Shown here in pieces: positions 1 to 11,571 of a stretch of DNA of 64,000 nucleotides. The position numbers and the translations under genes were made by a program. This DNA comes from Chytridium lagenaria. Taxonomy: Eukaryota; Chytridiomycota; Chytridiomycetes; Chytridiales; Chytridiaceae. Positions within the stretch are counted from its first letter, which is position 1. Each line of letters opens with the position of its first letter. The notes beneath the pieces are model-generated. The model saw only the letters and a list, made by a program, of their open reading frames with translations, was not told where the DNA came from and ran no database searches. Location: positions 42,902 through 106,901 of the forward strand of contig JAHLKC010000142.1 of NCBI GenBank assembly GCA_025449115.1. Reading direction: 5' to 3'.

Positions 1-550
1 CATGTCCCAACAGCACGGGGGCAAAGATTATCCTTTCCATTCTTACATTGCCTAATACATTCTTTAAAAAAAAAATCCCCCAGCACATGTAAAGGACAGA
101 CTTACTCGCAATCCGGCTCTAAACACGCCCAACACATTGCCCCAACACCAACTCGATCCCCGATGGCAAGATTTACCACTTTCACTCCTTTCTCCACCAC
201 ATGACCAACAATCTCGTGACCAACTATGCATGGATACTGTAGGGAGGTTCAGTATGGATGAACAGGGGAAGGTGAACTGGCTTTGGTGGGTCCCCAGCCT
301 GAATCTATGGTATGGAGATCGCTACCACAGATCCCGCAACAAATCACTTTGATGGTCACATCTGGGAAGGACGGGGTTAATGACGGGTAAATGTTATGAT
401 GCCCACCTTCGTCTCCCAAGATCCTAGGTTGATACTACACGTAAAACAAGGCACGACATTTAAGTGACATGTAGAAGAGGCCGCCCCTCATCTTACCTCA
501 TATGGCTTGAGGGGTTCATCTTTCCCGTATGCAGCGTATCCTTTGAACAT
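1..550 (-). CDS. Zinc-dependent alcohol dehydrogenase, CAD/ADH6 type (5' part, cut by the window edge)
   Basis: N-terminal part of a medium-chain zinc alcohol dehydrogenase of the NADP(H) cinnamyl-alcohol-dehydrogenase group, which interconverts aldehydes and primary alcohols in the cytosol. Five exons can be placed: 497-550 (start MFKGYAAYGKDEP), 407-434, 282-361, 106-236 and 1-51. They join in phase. Visible signatures are CGICGSD with the first catalytic-zinc Cys, GHEIVG with the zinc His and Glu, and a structural-zinc Cys lobe (C-x4-C-x2-C-x7-C) at the left edge. The Rossmann domain lies outside the window. The third intron (237-281) would start with GC instead of GT (AAA|GCCAGT). The start lies only 32-43 bp from candidate starts of the divergent dioxygenase. 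Family assignment is firm; the substrate cannot be told. Confidence 0.9.
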
Positions 551-581
551 TTCAGATACGTCCGGGAAAACTTCGTAATCA

Positions 582-2045
582 GTGTCACCACCATGTCGAC
601 ATCAACTGTTGCCTTTGGGTCTAGGATCACGGGAGGCTGGGGGATGCTCGCCGTCCCCTTCCCCACCTCCCGCGTCTCCCCACAGCTCCGTGAAGCCGCG
701 AGGAAGCGTTCTCCAATTCCGTGGTTTCCCCCTTCACATTCCAGGTCCAACAGCATGGTATCCAATATGGCGGCCATTTCGCAAATGTTAACAAAATTCA
801 AAGGACGAAATCAACGATCCTGACCCGATTATACCTGTATCGAAAGAGCTTTGGATGATGTGCGGAGATCTTTGGAGATGTTTGTGAAGAGCGGTGAGAC
901 GTTGGAAAAGATCTCGCCAACGGTTTTTCCGTTGGAACGGTGGAGTGGGATATTAGAGAAGATGAAGGATGTTCTGTTTGAAGGGGCGGGGTTTTCGTTG
1001 TTGAGGGGTTTGGATATCTCTGGACTTTCAAAGAAAGAATTGGCGACGGTATGGGGTGGCATCCATGTTTCTTTTTATTCATAACGCCTTGTAGATCTTT
1101 ATGGGGGTTGGTTCGCATTTCGGACAGCCTGTGAGTCAGAACGGTAAAGGAGATTTACTGGGACATGTGAAAGATCTGGGTTTAGACGTGAATAACCCGA
1201 ATACGAGAATATGTAATGACGTTTTCTTGGACTCTCACGCTTGTCTGACCTTTTATCTTACGTTTTTAGACGCGACTTCCGAAGCACAGAGGTTCCATAC
1301 GGATTCATGTGACATCGTTGGATTGATGTGCTTGAACCCTGCTGAACAAGGTGGAGAGTCGTTTGTGGTGTCTTCGCATACAATCTGGAATAAACTTATG
1401 GAGACTGGACGAGAGGATTTGGCGGAACGGCTTACTAGTGAGGAGTGGTATTGGGATAGAAAGGGGGAGGTGCCGTCTGGGAAATTGCCGTATTATACGA
1501 GCCCGGTTTATCATCTGAATGAGGATGGAAAGGTGCTCTGGTATGGTTTTAGAAATGGTTGTGTTTATTCATCGTTTTTAGTATCTACGACAGAAACTTT
1601 TTTAGGACTACTGCTAGGCACGTAGGGGTACCGCAGCTTGAGGATATACAGATTGAAGCCATGGATGCCCTTGAAGCACTCGGTTATAACCATAGCTACG
1701 GTATGGAGCTTGAAAAAGGTGACCTCCAAGTAAGTTTATATTTACCATGTCATGCATGACGATCACAGAATAGTTAATCATGTGTTTTTTTCTTTTCTTC
1801 TTCAATTTTCTCCGTGTTAGTTTTGCCATAATCAACACATTCTCCATGCAAGATCTGGGTTCCAAGATTCACCAGAAGCAGATGGGAGATATCTTCTTCG
1901 GCTATGGCTGTCATCGACAGCAAGAGGATGGAAACTCCCTGCAAAGTATGAGGAGAGATATGGCCCCATTCAAGCTGATGGACGTAGAGGCGGGATTCTT
2001 GTTGATTCAAGCGGCAGTATCCGACTTGATCCATCGTGGAATTGA
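582..2045 (+). CDS. TauD/TfdA-family 2-oxoglutarate/Fe(II) dioxygenase
   Basis: A fungal TfdA-like oxygenase, the family that uses 2-oxoglutarate, iron and O2 to hydroxylate small acids; the substrate is unknown. Readable segments in order: GPTAWY near 752-769; ALDDVRRSLEMF to KELAT (about 853-1048); after an intron (1049-1094) MGVGSHFGQPVSQN; HTDSCD, giving the HxD iron ligands (about 1297); GGESFVVSS; an intron near 1557-1606; ALGYNHSYGMELEKGDLQ; and, after an intron ending near 1820, HNQHILHARSGF with the distal His region and LLRLWL with the 2OG-binding Arg. It ends PSWN-stop at 2043-2045. The 5' end is poorly resolved: ATGs at 582 and 593 are in different frames, and joining GPTAWY to ALDDV needs either an intron or a one-base correction around 765-855. 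Head-to-head with the alcohol dehydrogenase, so co-regulation is possible. Confidence 0.82.
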
Positions 2046-2336
2046 TCCAGGAACAAGACTTTGCAAATCAGTAATTGAGCCTTGTACTACTTTATATAAA
2101 CTAAGGGCTGAGCTTTGGTCATTGTCCTTCATCAGTCACCACCTCGTTGCATGCATCGTTTCAACTTGGCCAGAAAAACTATTTAAACACCACCTATCCC
2201 CCCTTCATCCCGAATCCAACACCTGCTACCGCTCACACCTGCCATCATCATCTCGCCTCCATCTTCTTCTTACTTGAAGTGCATGCTGCATCACTCACGT
2301 CTACCTCCAAAAATCATAAACGCATCCATCTCACCA

Positions 2337-4362
2337 ATGTCAACAAAACCTACCTGCAAGTACGCTCCTACTTGCTACAGAGTAAGGCTATTTGATCATC
2401 ATCCTATATCCTTACCTCTCTATTTACTTTCTTTTTTAAATTTCATTAGAAAAACCCTGCCACACCTCGCCCAATTCTACCATCCCGCTCCCGGCACTAC
2501 AACCACCACAAAAGCTAAAGCATCAACGCCCTCAACCGCCGCCGCTCCCGTCCTCTCTGAAACCGAAAGCGATGACGACACCTCCGCTCCCGCTACCAAA
2601 AAGAAACGCACCCCAAAACCCGACGTGGACGATATGGACGTTGACGACCCTGACGCCGATGTTTTGATCGTTAAAGGCATCAAACCCGAAAATGCAATGA
2701 AAAACGGTGAATCCGTGGATGTGTTCAGTTACACGATCAAGCGCGTCGATGCGCATTACTATTGTACATGCAAAGCGTGGAAGTTTAATAAGGCGTCTGT
2801 CGATGGTAAATTCTCCCCTTTTTTATGATGGGCTGATGTCTTCTTGGTAGCGAGGACTTGCACGCATTTGAAGAGTTATCTAGGAGATGATTATGAGGAT
2901 GCGAGGATTGCGAAAACGAAGGCCTCAACTGCGACTGTGACAACGCGATCAAAGAGGAAGGCAGATGACGACGACGATGACGATGACGATGATAAGAAAA
3001 AAAGGAGGCGGCGGCAAAAAAGAAGGCGAAAGCGAATGTGACGATTCCAAATGTTCTTTTGGCGAAAAAGTGGGAGGAGGATGTAGATCCGACGGGATGG
3101 TGGATGTCAGAGTAAGTTTGGTTTACACTTCACATGATAATGATCACATATTGCCGTTTGCGGATATTGGCATTTACTCTTTTTTTACAGAAAACTTGAT
3201 GGTGTTCGCGCTTACTGGCATCCAGAGGCCGAGACCTTTGTATCCAGAAACGGAAACAAGTTTTTTGCACCAGACTGGTTCACAAAGAATCTTCCAAGAG
3301 ATATGTCACTGGATGGAGAGCTGTTTGCTGGACGTAAAAAGTTCAGCAGCACTGTTTCCGTTGTCAAGGTATGTGATTTTAGCAATTATCACGAGAAAGT
3401 GCTTGGTTCTGACCCTTTTGCGAATTTAGTCTATGGATTCACCTCATTGGAAGAAAATTGAATACCATATCTTTGACGCGCCTAGTTTGAGTGACCTACC
3501 ATTCGAGCGTCGTATGGAGAAAATCAAGGATTTTGTGGCAAAGTCAAAGTAAGAACCCTTTTCCATCATCGTTACCCTTTCCCATCATATTACCGATCAA
3601 CCTGGATCATTAACCGCATCACAGCACTCCTCATTTCCGTTGGGCCGAACATGAGAAATGTCAAGGAAGCAAGCACTTGACGCGAAATTAGAGGAGGTGG
3701 AAGGAAAGGGGGGTGAAGGTGTTATGCTTCGTCAACCAAAGAGCAAATACGAATTTAAGCGCTCAAACACGCTTTTGAAAGTCAAGAGTTTCTACGACGC
3801 CGAAGCTGAAGTGATTGGAATTGAACAGTGAGTGATTTTTATTGCAGTTGTTTGTTTTTCTATATATACAATTTATTGATCAATATCGCCAAATTAGGGG
3901 GAGCGGAAAGAACTCAAATGTTATGGGTGCTATTAGGGTGAATATTTTTATTTCGTTGTAGTTATTATCGCATGCATGCTAACTCGCCATTGTCTCAAGT
4001 GCAAAATGGCCTCTGGAAATATTTTTAAAATCGGCAGCGGCTTTACCGACAAGGAACGTGCGAAACCCCCCAAAATAGGGTCCATCGTCACCTATAAGTT
4101 TCAGGAACTCAGTGATGCCGGTTCGTCATCTATTCTTCATTCGCCGGCATTTATATGGCTGCCTTTTTTCTTTTGGCTGAGATGCTTATTATTCTTTGAT
4201 TTGTTTTATACAGGAAATCCGCGATTCCCTATTTTTATTGGTGTCCGTATTGATGCGGATAAAGCGGAGGATGCGCAGATTAGGAGTATTAAGAGGACAA
4301 AGTCGGATATTAATCGACAGAAGGCGTGGGGAGACGCAGTGGATGAAGATGCGGAAGATTGA
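2337..4362 (+). CDS. ATP-dependent DNA ligase with N-terminal PBZ and SWIM zinc motifs
   Basis: Likely a nuclear DNA repair ligase. Exons can be placed at 2337-2381, 2450-2805, 2851-3111, 3191-3368, 3430-3548, 3625-3827, 3898-3937, 4000-4120 and 4214-4362. Order of domains: a PBZ-like poly(ADP-ribose)-binding finger (CKYAPTCYR, then HLAQFYHP across intron 1), an acidic/Ser linker, a SWIM finger (CxC then CxH: YYCTC..RTCTH), an Asp/Lys-rich linker, then the nucleotidyl-transferase core: KLDGVRAYW (motif I; the Lys accepts AMP), SLDGELFAGR (III), GGEGVMLR (IV), LLKVKSFYDAEAEV (V), and an OB-like C terminus. Three places need a one-base correction: near 2450-2465 in the PBZ, the A7 run at 2997-3003, and 3676-3681 between GSKHL and DAKLEE. 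All core motifs are intact, so sequencing error is likelier than decay, but a recent pseudogene is possible. Confidence 0.85.
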
Positions 4363-5202
4363 GCGAAATGTTTTTGGGCCGTGAAAAGATAATAGATTAC
4401 TTTCCATAGATTTATTTTCCCAACATTATAATTCTTCATTTGAGGCTAATATTGGCAACACATCGACAAATAGCTAATGAAGTTGTCACTGTTGACCTGT
4501 AGTCAGGGAGCTGTAGTGGCACAACTCAAAGACTTGATTTAAAGGAATATCAGAAGTCTCTAAGTAGATTTTCTCTCTCCGAACTGAGGATGATCTCAAT
4601 ACCTATATAATGGCGGTGTCCATGCCGAAAGAACTAACAAGCAACCGCCGCTAAATATTTTTCGGTGCAAAGACGGATAAGGCGCGTCGGATCACCACCC
4701 TTTCTGAAGAATGTCGCATCACGAATTTTTTATGTATTTACTCCAAAGTACATCCCAACCCTTGATTATTCATTGGCCAATGACACGACTTCCTGAGAAT
4801 CCACTATTTCCTGTTCTTTCTTTTTTTTCTTTTTTCTTTGCTTTTTGCGAACAAAACGAGGTTAAGGAAACGTACAGACTCTCTTTTAATAAAGCACCAT
4901 TATATTCTTAGCACACATGTGGTGATTTCATTTTCTAAACAAATAAAAAAAAGAAAAAAATTCCTTTCCGGCCCTTTGGCTTTGATACTACTACAACAAA
5001 ACAAATAAAACGAACAAGAACACTCCCAAGCTTTAAAAGATTCGATCCGAAGAAAGGGATACATGAAGAAAATAAAACAAACAAAAAATAACAAAATAAT
5101 TCAAAAAGATGCAGAGCCCCATGGGAGAATCTGTCTAATTCAAGTTAAGATAAAAGAGCCATAACGACTATATGCTGTAAACCAACGACAACAAAACGTA
5201 AT
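4363..5202. other. Intergenic region with no recognised gene
   Basis: AT-rich spacer between the ligase 3' end and the 3' end of the next minus-strand gene. I see T-rich and A-rich tracts (around 4800-4850 and 4940-5100) that fit 3' untranslated regions of two convergent genes. Short open frames here have no recognisable motif. Confidence 0.5.
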
Positions 5203-7481
5203 CTAGTCTGAAACATCCATCCAGCCCTCGTCATCTTCAACCCCTTTCTTGATCCCATATTCTTTAAAATCAGTCGAGACGCAATAACGTCCATTGCCAA
5301 CGTCAGGTAAAACAACAAGGCTGAAATGTTCAGCATTCTTCTTTTCCTTACGCCTCCGCGATGAACGAGCGGTTGACGATTTTGACCACTCGCACTCCTC
5401 TCTGTTCTTCCTCGCAACAGCCCTCTGATCCTACAAAGAGTCAGCACGAAGCAATGTAAGGCAATGAAGATAACATGTAAGCATGTAACATTAAATAGCT
5501 CACCTGGTAGCGATTGAAAACCGATCTTCGGGTAGGCTTGCTAATCGTAACCATAGGGTCGGCGACATAGCCTTCACGCTAGGTGCTTCAGGAAGGCCGT
5601 AATCAAAACGGCTCGACCCCTCAATGAGGTTTCTCTCAAGGGATGCGGTAGTATCTACATTCAAACCTTCGTCGAAGCTAGATTCAGGCAGAGTAATACC
5701 CGCTGAGCTCGAGCCTTCATCGAGGCTCGATTCAGGCGGAGTCACGACGGCGGTGTTGAAAGCTTCATTGACGTTAGACCCAGAGAGTAACCCAGCCTCC
5801 AAACTTGGATCTTGATCGGCAGATACGGGCAGAGTCACGACGGTGGAACTCTGATCTCCATCAACGCTGGGCTCATGACCGCCTGAGCCCAGACCTTGAT
5901 TGAGGCTAAGTGCGGGCGAGGTAGGCGGGAGTGCAACGGCCTTCTTCTTTTCGGACGACCTCGAGTATAAAGGCGTGCGTCGAGACTGGCGACGAGAGAT
6001 CTGTAAAAAAAAAAATTATTAGATTTTCAGAAACAAAAGAAAATGGGAGGATGAATGCACTAAAGCTTACCAAATTATCGATTCCAAACGGATTTCTGGC
6101 ATCTTGGTTGGCTGGCTCACAAACCCCCAGATTCATTTGTAGATGACCTTTGTCACTCTTTGCCGAAGTTGACATGCCAACTGGCATGGCAGTGAGAAGC
6201 TCATGAGACTCTAGAAAGGTACTTGAAGCATAACTCCTGTAAGGTACTCTAGCACTCTCGCCCTCAGTCCAAGGCGATGGCCCGCCAAAAATACTCGAAA
6301 CTTCATTGTCGTTATGATGAAAATGGGTATAGGGGCCTCGACTGTCATGCTCAATAAATCTCCCAGTAATCAATGGTGGTTGCATCGTTTGCTGAGTGTA
6401 TTGAGAGGGAACAAGGGGAGTTCCGTACTTGAAATCACGGTAAGAGTGAGAGGCATGCGCGTACGAAACTGGAGATTGCATCATCACAGCAGGAAGAGGC
6501 TGCCTAAATGTCGTGCCAATCTGCATTATGAAACAAGAATATTAGCTCTATAACCACAACGGCCAGTTCTAATCATAAATGGAAAGCGTACCAGCTCATC
6601 ATTAACGGCCGCTTCCTGGCGTAGCTTTCGTAGTAACTCTTGGTAGCAAAAAGGTCAATTCTTGAATCATCAAAAGAACAATTCTCAGTCGTTGTGTGTG
6701 ATACACCCCTGTTCGAAGCAGCACTAATTGGCGCAAAGTCGGAAGGGATCTCCGCCCTCTCGTGATATCCCGGAGGATGAACAAGCTTGATGTTACCTCC
6801 ACGAACCCGCTCGTAAGTCCCATTCGTTCAGGAGCGTAAGCTTTGTAATCGTCGTCATCTTTAAAAGATGTAGGGAATCCCGTATACTAAACATTCTGCG
6901 CCAAGCAGACACTCCATTCTTCACTGCACAGTCCAACAGCTCAAACGACAACCCAGTAACGGACGCGAATCCTCCGTCCTCAATGCAATCTTCGCACTGA
7001 GCCCCTTCTTGCATACAGTTGTCGCAGTCGTCCAATGGTTGAAGAACCTTGACTTTCTTTAAAAACCTCATCCTCTCGTTATAGGGAGGAGCCACCAGAG
7101 ATTCTCCATGGAGTCGATATATGCTTGCTCAATTTGCAATTCCGCAGCAAGCGGCGTGCCCTTAAAGCCATCAGGCCTCCAAAACTTCACGTCGACTACT
7201 CCGCCCTTTTGAAGGATAGTACCAAAGCTTTCACGTCTCACAAACTCTTTAACCGCCCACTTCATCTGACCTACGGGCACGCTCTCAATCGAAAATGCAC
7301 GACCCTCAGTCTGACAGGGCAAACACAATTCGTCCAAGGACTTGCAGATGGCGCAATCCCCATCACGGGCGAGAATTTTGACCTTATAAAGGAAGTTGCA
7401 AAACTTGTCGCGAGGTAGATAAGCACAGAGCTCTGAGGAGGAGGTTGGCGGAGGATCCCAGGAGTGGTTGGTCGACGGCAT
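5203..7481 (-). CDS. Unrecognised protein with two C-x2-C-x6-C-x2-C modules and Ser/Glu repeats
   Basis: Family not recognised. Starts MPSTNHSW at 7481. Two related N-terminal modules follow each other: KFCNFLYKVKIL..CAICKSLDELCLPC and MRFLKKVKVLQ..CDNCMQEGAQCEDC, both with C-x2-C-x6-C-x2-C spacing and a similar tail (VGQMKWAVKEFV / FELLDCAVKNGV). A Gln/Pro/His-rich low-complexity stretch follows (about 6070-6526), then acidic repeats of the type TLPESSFDEG (about 5620-5800), then a basic C-terminal patch (RSSRRRKEKKN) and an acidic end (VEDDEGWMDVSD). The stop is at 5203-5205. The pattern (metal-binding-like N terminus, low-complexity middle, basic patch) would suit a nuclear regulator, which is inference. 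Reading needs one-base shifts near 7090, 6870, 6815 and in 5560-5600, plus introns at about 6000-6070 and 5430-5500. Confidence 0.6.
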
Positions 7482-9007
7482 TTTAAGGTTTGTGTTGACT
7501 TATGCCAATAATTAAGTAGATGTGTTCCGAGACTTGATGATGCTTAAAGCGCCGAAGACAGGGGGTGGATTCAATCCTTTGTTCTTGAATAATTACTATG
7601 TGTGTGGGTCGAACGGTTCATTAGGCGTTGTGATCAATATAAGGCGACGAGATAGGATTTGATCCTCTCTGGAAAGTCACTGATGCGAAAGAGTGAATAT
7701 CTGAAGGAACGGTGCGCTGAGACCAGAGTTATGTAACTGTTTTGGTTTTTTGTTCCTGTTGGTTGCCGTGTCAGCCTGCAACTGTACAAAAAATAGAAAT
7801 GTCAGAAACGGTTGTGCTCATCAACGAAAGAGGCACAAGCGCAACAAACCTTAACAGAAGCTCACCGATACAAAGGGGTCGCTAGTGCTTGCAAGTGAGT
7901 GTGAGGCTTGCAGTCTTTGTTTGGCTTTGAAATCGAAAGTTAAATATGCTGATGCTGAGGGAGCTGCTGAAGTGCTTGTGGATGTGCTGCAAGTATGTAC
8001 AGGTTGAGTCTGAAGCTGAAGCTGAAAGGAGCTGTTGCAGTGTTGAAGTCGTGCGGTAACTGTAGGTTTGCGTTAAAGATGCTTGTTGCTGTTGCTGTTG
8101 CTGTTTGATCGCTGTTGCTGTTTATTTGGTGTTTAGTTGCTGTTGTTGCTTGTTGCTGTTGTTGCGAGAGACGAGATTGCAAGTTTTTGTTTGTGTGTTA
8201 AAGAAAACTAGTGCTTCAAATGGGTCAAAACAACGTTTAGATACTCCGATTGTGTCTGCCGGAGGAAGAGATTTACTTCTAAAATTGATCAACACGAAAG
8301 TGGGATTACCACGAGTGATGTTTGGAAGCGATGTGAGCTCATAATTGGTTGGGGATTGCATAAGTGTAGGTGAGAGTGTTTTTAGAGCGACGTGGTTTGT
8401 TTTGGTTATTTTACCCAAAAATCGACGGAATGCTGCAAACATGTGAGAAGAACATCGCGGGATAACAGCTACCCACTGACGTGGACTCAAGTTTTAAATC
8501 TACTTTATGGGGTGCCACCAAAAATAAAATAATAGGCGGTTAGGCAGATCGCTTATACACGCTTAGCGACGTCACTAACAGCACAAGAACAAAACATGCC
8601 CATGGTACAGCTGGGTGTCGATGCTGATGACAGATAGTCAGAGGAAACAAGGCTGTAAAGGAGCCTTCCTTGTGAAAACAAAAAAATAACCGTCTATGAT
8701 AGTCTGTCCATATCAAGGTGCATCTCTGGAAGATTTCATATTATGAAAGAAGCGCCCATATGACAATATATACTCCATGTCACTCTATGCCATGTGGTTG
8801 ATAACACAAAACCAAAGATCCAACGTCGTTACTTTGTACTCAAGATCGTAGAAACCGCCATGCCTCCGTCCGTGGCTCCACATCATCCAGATACTGCGAT
8901 AATGCATCTCCAAAAATATGTGGCGCGTGCAGCATGGTGCGTGGAGCATCCTCCATGAAAGTGTCTTAGTAAAAATAGTCTCCTACGATGGATGATACGC
9001 GGATCTA
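7482..9007. other. Non-coding or weakly coding spacer with Gln-codon repeats
   Basis: Upstream region of the Cys-module gene. It contains GCTGTT-type repeats at about 8020-8165 (CAG/CAA codons on the minus strand). A minus-strand open frame at 8122-8490 has an inner start MFAAFRRFLGK and ends in a Gln run. It could be a first exon with a basic leader, but no downstream exon could be joined and no family is recognised. The remaining sequence shows no clear feature. Confidence 0.4.
8022..8166. repeat. Imperfect GCTGTT / TTGCTG simple repeat
   Basis: Interrupted hexanucleotide-like repeats (GCTGTTGCTGTTGCTGTT and variants) over about 140 bp. On the minus strand they encode glutamine runs inside short open frames; on either strand they may simply be a microsatellite. 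Confidence 0.7.
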
Positions 9008-9283
9008 ATGTCGGCGACCGGTGATGGGGAAAATTTCCAAGAAGGAGACGGTTTAGACTTGAAATGGGAACGACAGAGAGTTTTGAACCGGGTTTTGCCG
9101 GCTAGTTTGTATTTATACGATGTGGAGAGAAACGAATTAGATCGTAAGGAATATCAAAAGGCCCTTCATCAAAGAACAGGAATCTTACCGAGCCTAGATT
9201 ATGAGGTGTTTCAATACATATCCGTTTATGTGGGTCGTGAACTATGTCTGAAAAGTTCTTTTAAACTTCGAATCTGCGTATGA
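9008..9283 (+). CDS. Short hypothetical ORF
   Basis: A 91-codon frame starting MSATGDGENFQEGD. Its middle (DLKWERQRVLNRVLPASL, then YDVERNELDRKEYQKAL) has protein-like composition and no low complexity. No family is recognised and no neighbouring exon could be joined with confidence; the last 20 codons may be intronic. An upstream frame near 8861-8957 (MPPSVAPHHPDTA) could be a first exon. Confidence 0.3.
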   Translation: MSATGDGENFQEGDGLDLKWERQRVLNRVLPASLYLYDVERNELDRKEYQKALHQRTGILPSLDYEVFQYISVYVGRELCLKSSFKLRICV

Positions 9284-10511
<1,228 letters not shown>

Positions 10512-10892
10512 AAACGTACGACGGATGTTAAAATTGGCATTTTTTTTATATAACCTATGTTCTTGGTGCCCTCAACATTATGCGATGTTGCATTATGGTT
10601 GCAATGTGCCATGATTACCCCTTGCATAAGGGCCTTCCCATGCACCGGAAAGACGACGAACCCTTAATCGCGTAGAGTGTCGCCCTCACCAGATGATGGG
10701 CGAGAAAGCTTTCGTGGGCCATGAAAATGGCATAATATATTACAAGAGAGCAATGTACAAAAAATATACTTTATAAAGAGATGGGGATTAAATAGATGTA
10801 TGATGATGGATGAATGGATGTTAAAATGCACTGATTGAAGAGATAAGCAAATGATGTGATGAGTGGATGTAAAGTAGTGTCGACGGGGGTTT
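10512..10892. other. Convergent 3' intergenic region
   Basis: Sits between the 3' ends of the HIT gene and the Yippee gene. T-rich tract at about 10539-10552 and AT-rich sequence at 10730-10810 fit polyadenylation regions. No other feature seen. Confidence 0.5.
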
Positions 10893-11441
10893 TCACAACT
10901 CCCGAAAGGATGCCTTTTCGAGAATAAACTTCCCCTCCTTGTATCGTTGGGATTCTTCAAAGGCTTTGTCCTGTGATGCTGTCAGGACCCGTCAATGTTT
11001 TGGTGTTGACTCACGTATTTCCAGCCGACAACGTTGTGACAGCACAGGCAAAAGATGTCCCGGACCGTGTGCAGTCCTGTCGTCATGGTTCGGTCTTCAG
11101 GTCTTCCCTCGATGATATTGAAACTACGGGGTCAAAAAAGTGTTAAAACGGAAGGGTTCGGGGTGGCACTTTTGTAGCTTAAAAACGTCGTCGAGCTCAC
11201 ACTTTATGAACTGTTAAACCGAGAAGAGCGTTAGTTGAAATACGGAATGTGTAGAAAGAAATAGATGGAACGGACGTGGGCGTCGATAGTACTGACATAA
11301 ATAGGCTTTTCCCTTTGCTCCCTGAAACTGCTTTGACAGAATCTCATTCTGCGTCGACAGATGCGTCTTGCACTCTGTGCATCCCAGAACCTTGTCAGTG
11401 GGATGGATATCATCGAGAAAACGTTTGTGAACAATGCCCAT
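10893..11441 (-). CDS. Yippee-family zinc-binding protein
   Basis: Small, highly conserved eukaryotic protein with one zinc site built from two CxxC pairs (Mis18/cereblon-like fold). Role generally tied to nuclear and spindle functions. Exon 1 (11297-11441) encodes MGIVHKRFLDD and CTECKTHLSTQNEILSKQFQG; exon 2 (11015-11123) encodes EGRPEDRTMTTGLHTVRDIFCLCCHNVVGWKY cut in two pieces around the second CxxC; exon 3 (10893-10970) encodes KAFEESQRYKEGKF and the end FREL-stop. About 110 residues, near family length. The exon 1-exon 2 joint is one base off (donor GTCAGT at 11296, acceptor TAG at 11124), so a homopolymer error in the T run at 11121-11123 or another acceptor is likely. Confidence 0.88.
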
Positions 11442-11571
11442 CCTGGCTCGATGGAAGGTTGGATGCGAAAGAGTTGGACGGGATGAGGGAACTCCGACAA
11501 AAAAAGCTTTGCCACAAAAAACAAAAAAAAAATAATGACTTCTATTTATTGACACGGGAGCCATGCTGCAA

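Noticed and set aside
493..801. Open frame of 102 codons on the minus strand, overlapping the dehydrogenase start
   Set aside because: It reads through the splice donor at 496 in a frame different from the conserved dehydrogenase and shows no motif; a shadow frame.
2337..4362. Programmed frameshifting in the ligase gene
   Set aside because: The same one-base pattern at homopolymers occurs in unrelated conserved genes, and no slippery heptamer plus structure is evident; sequence error is simpler.
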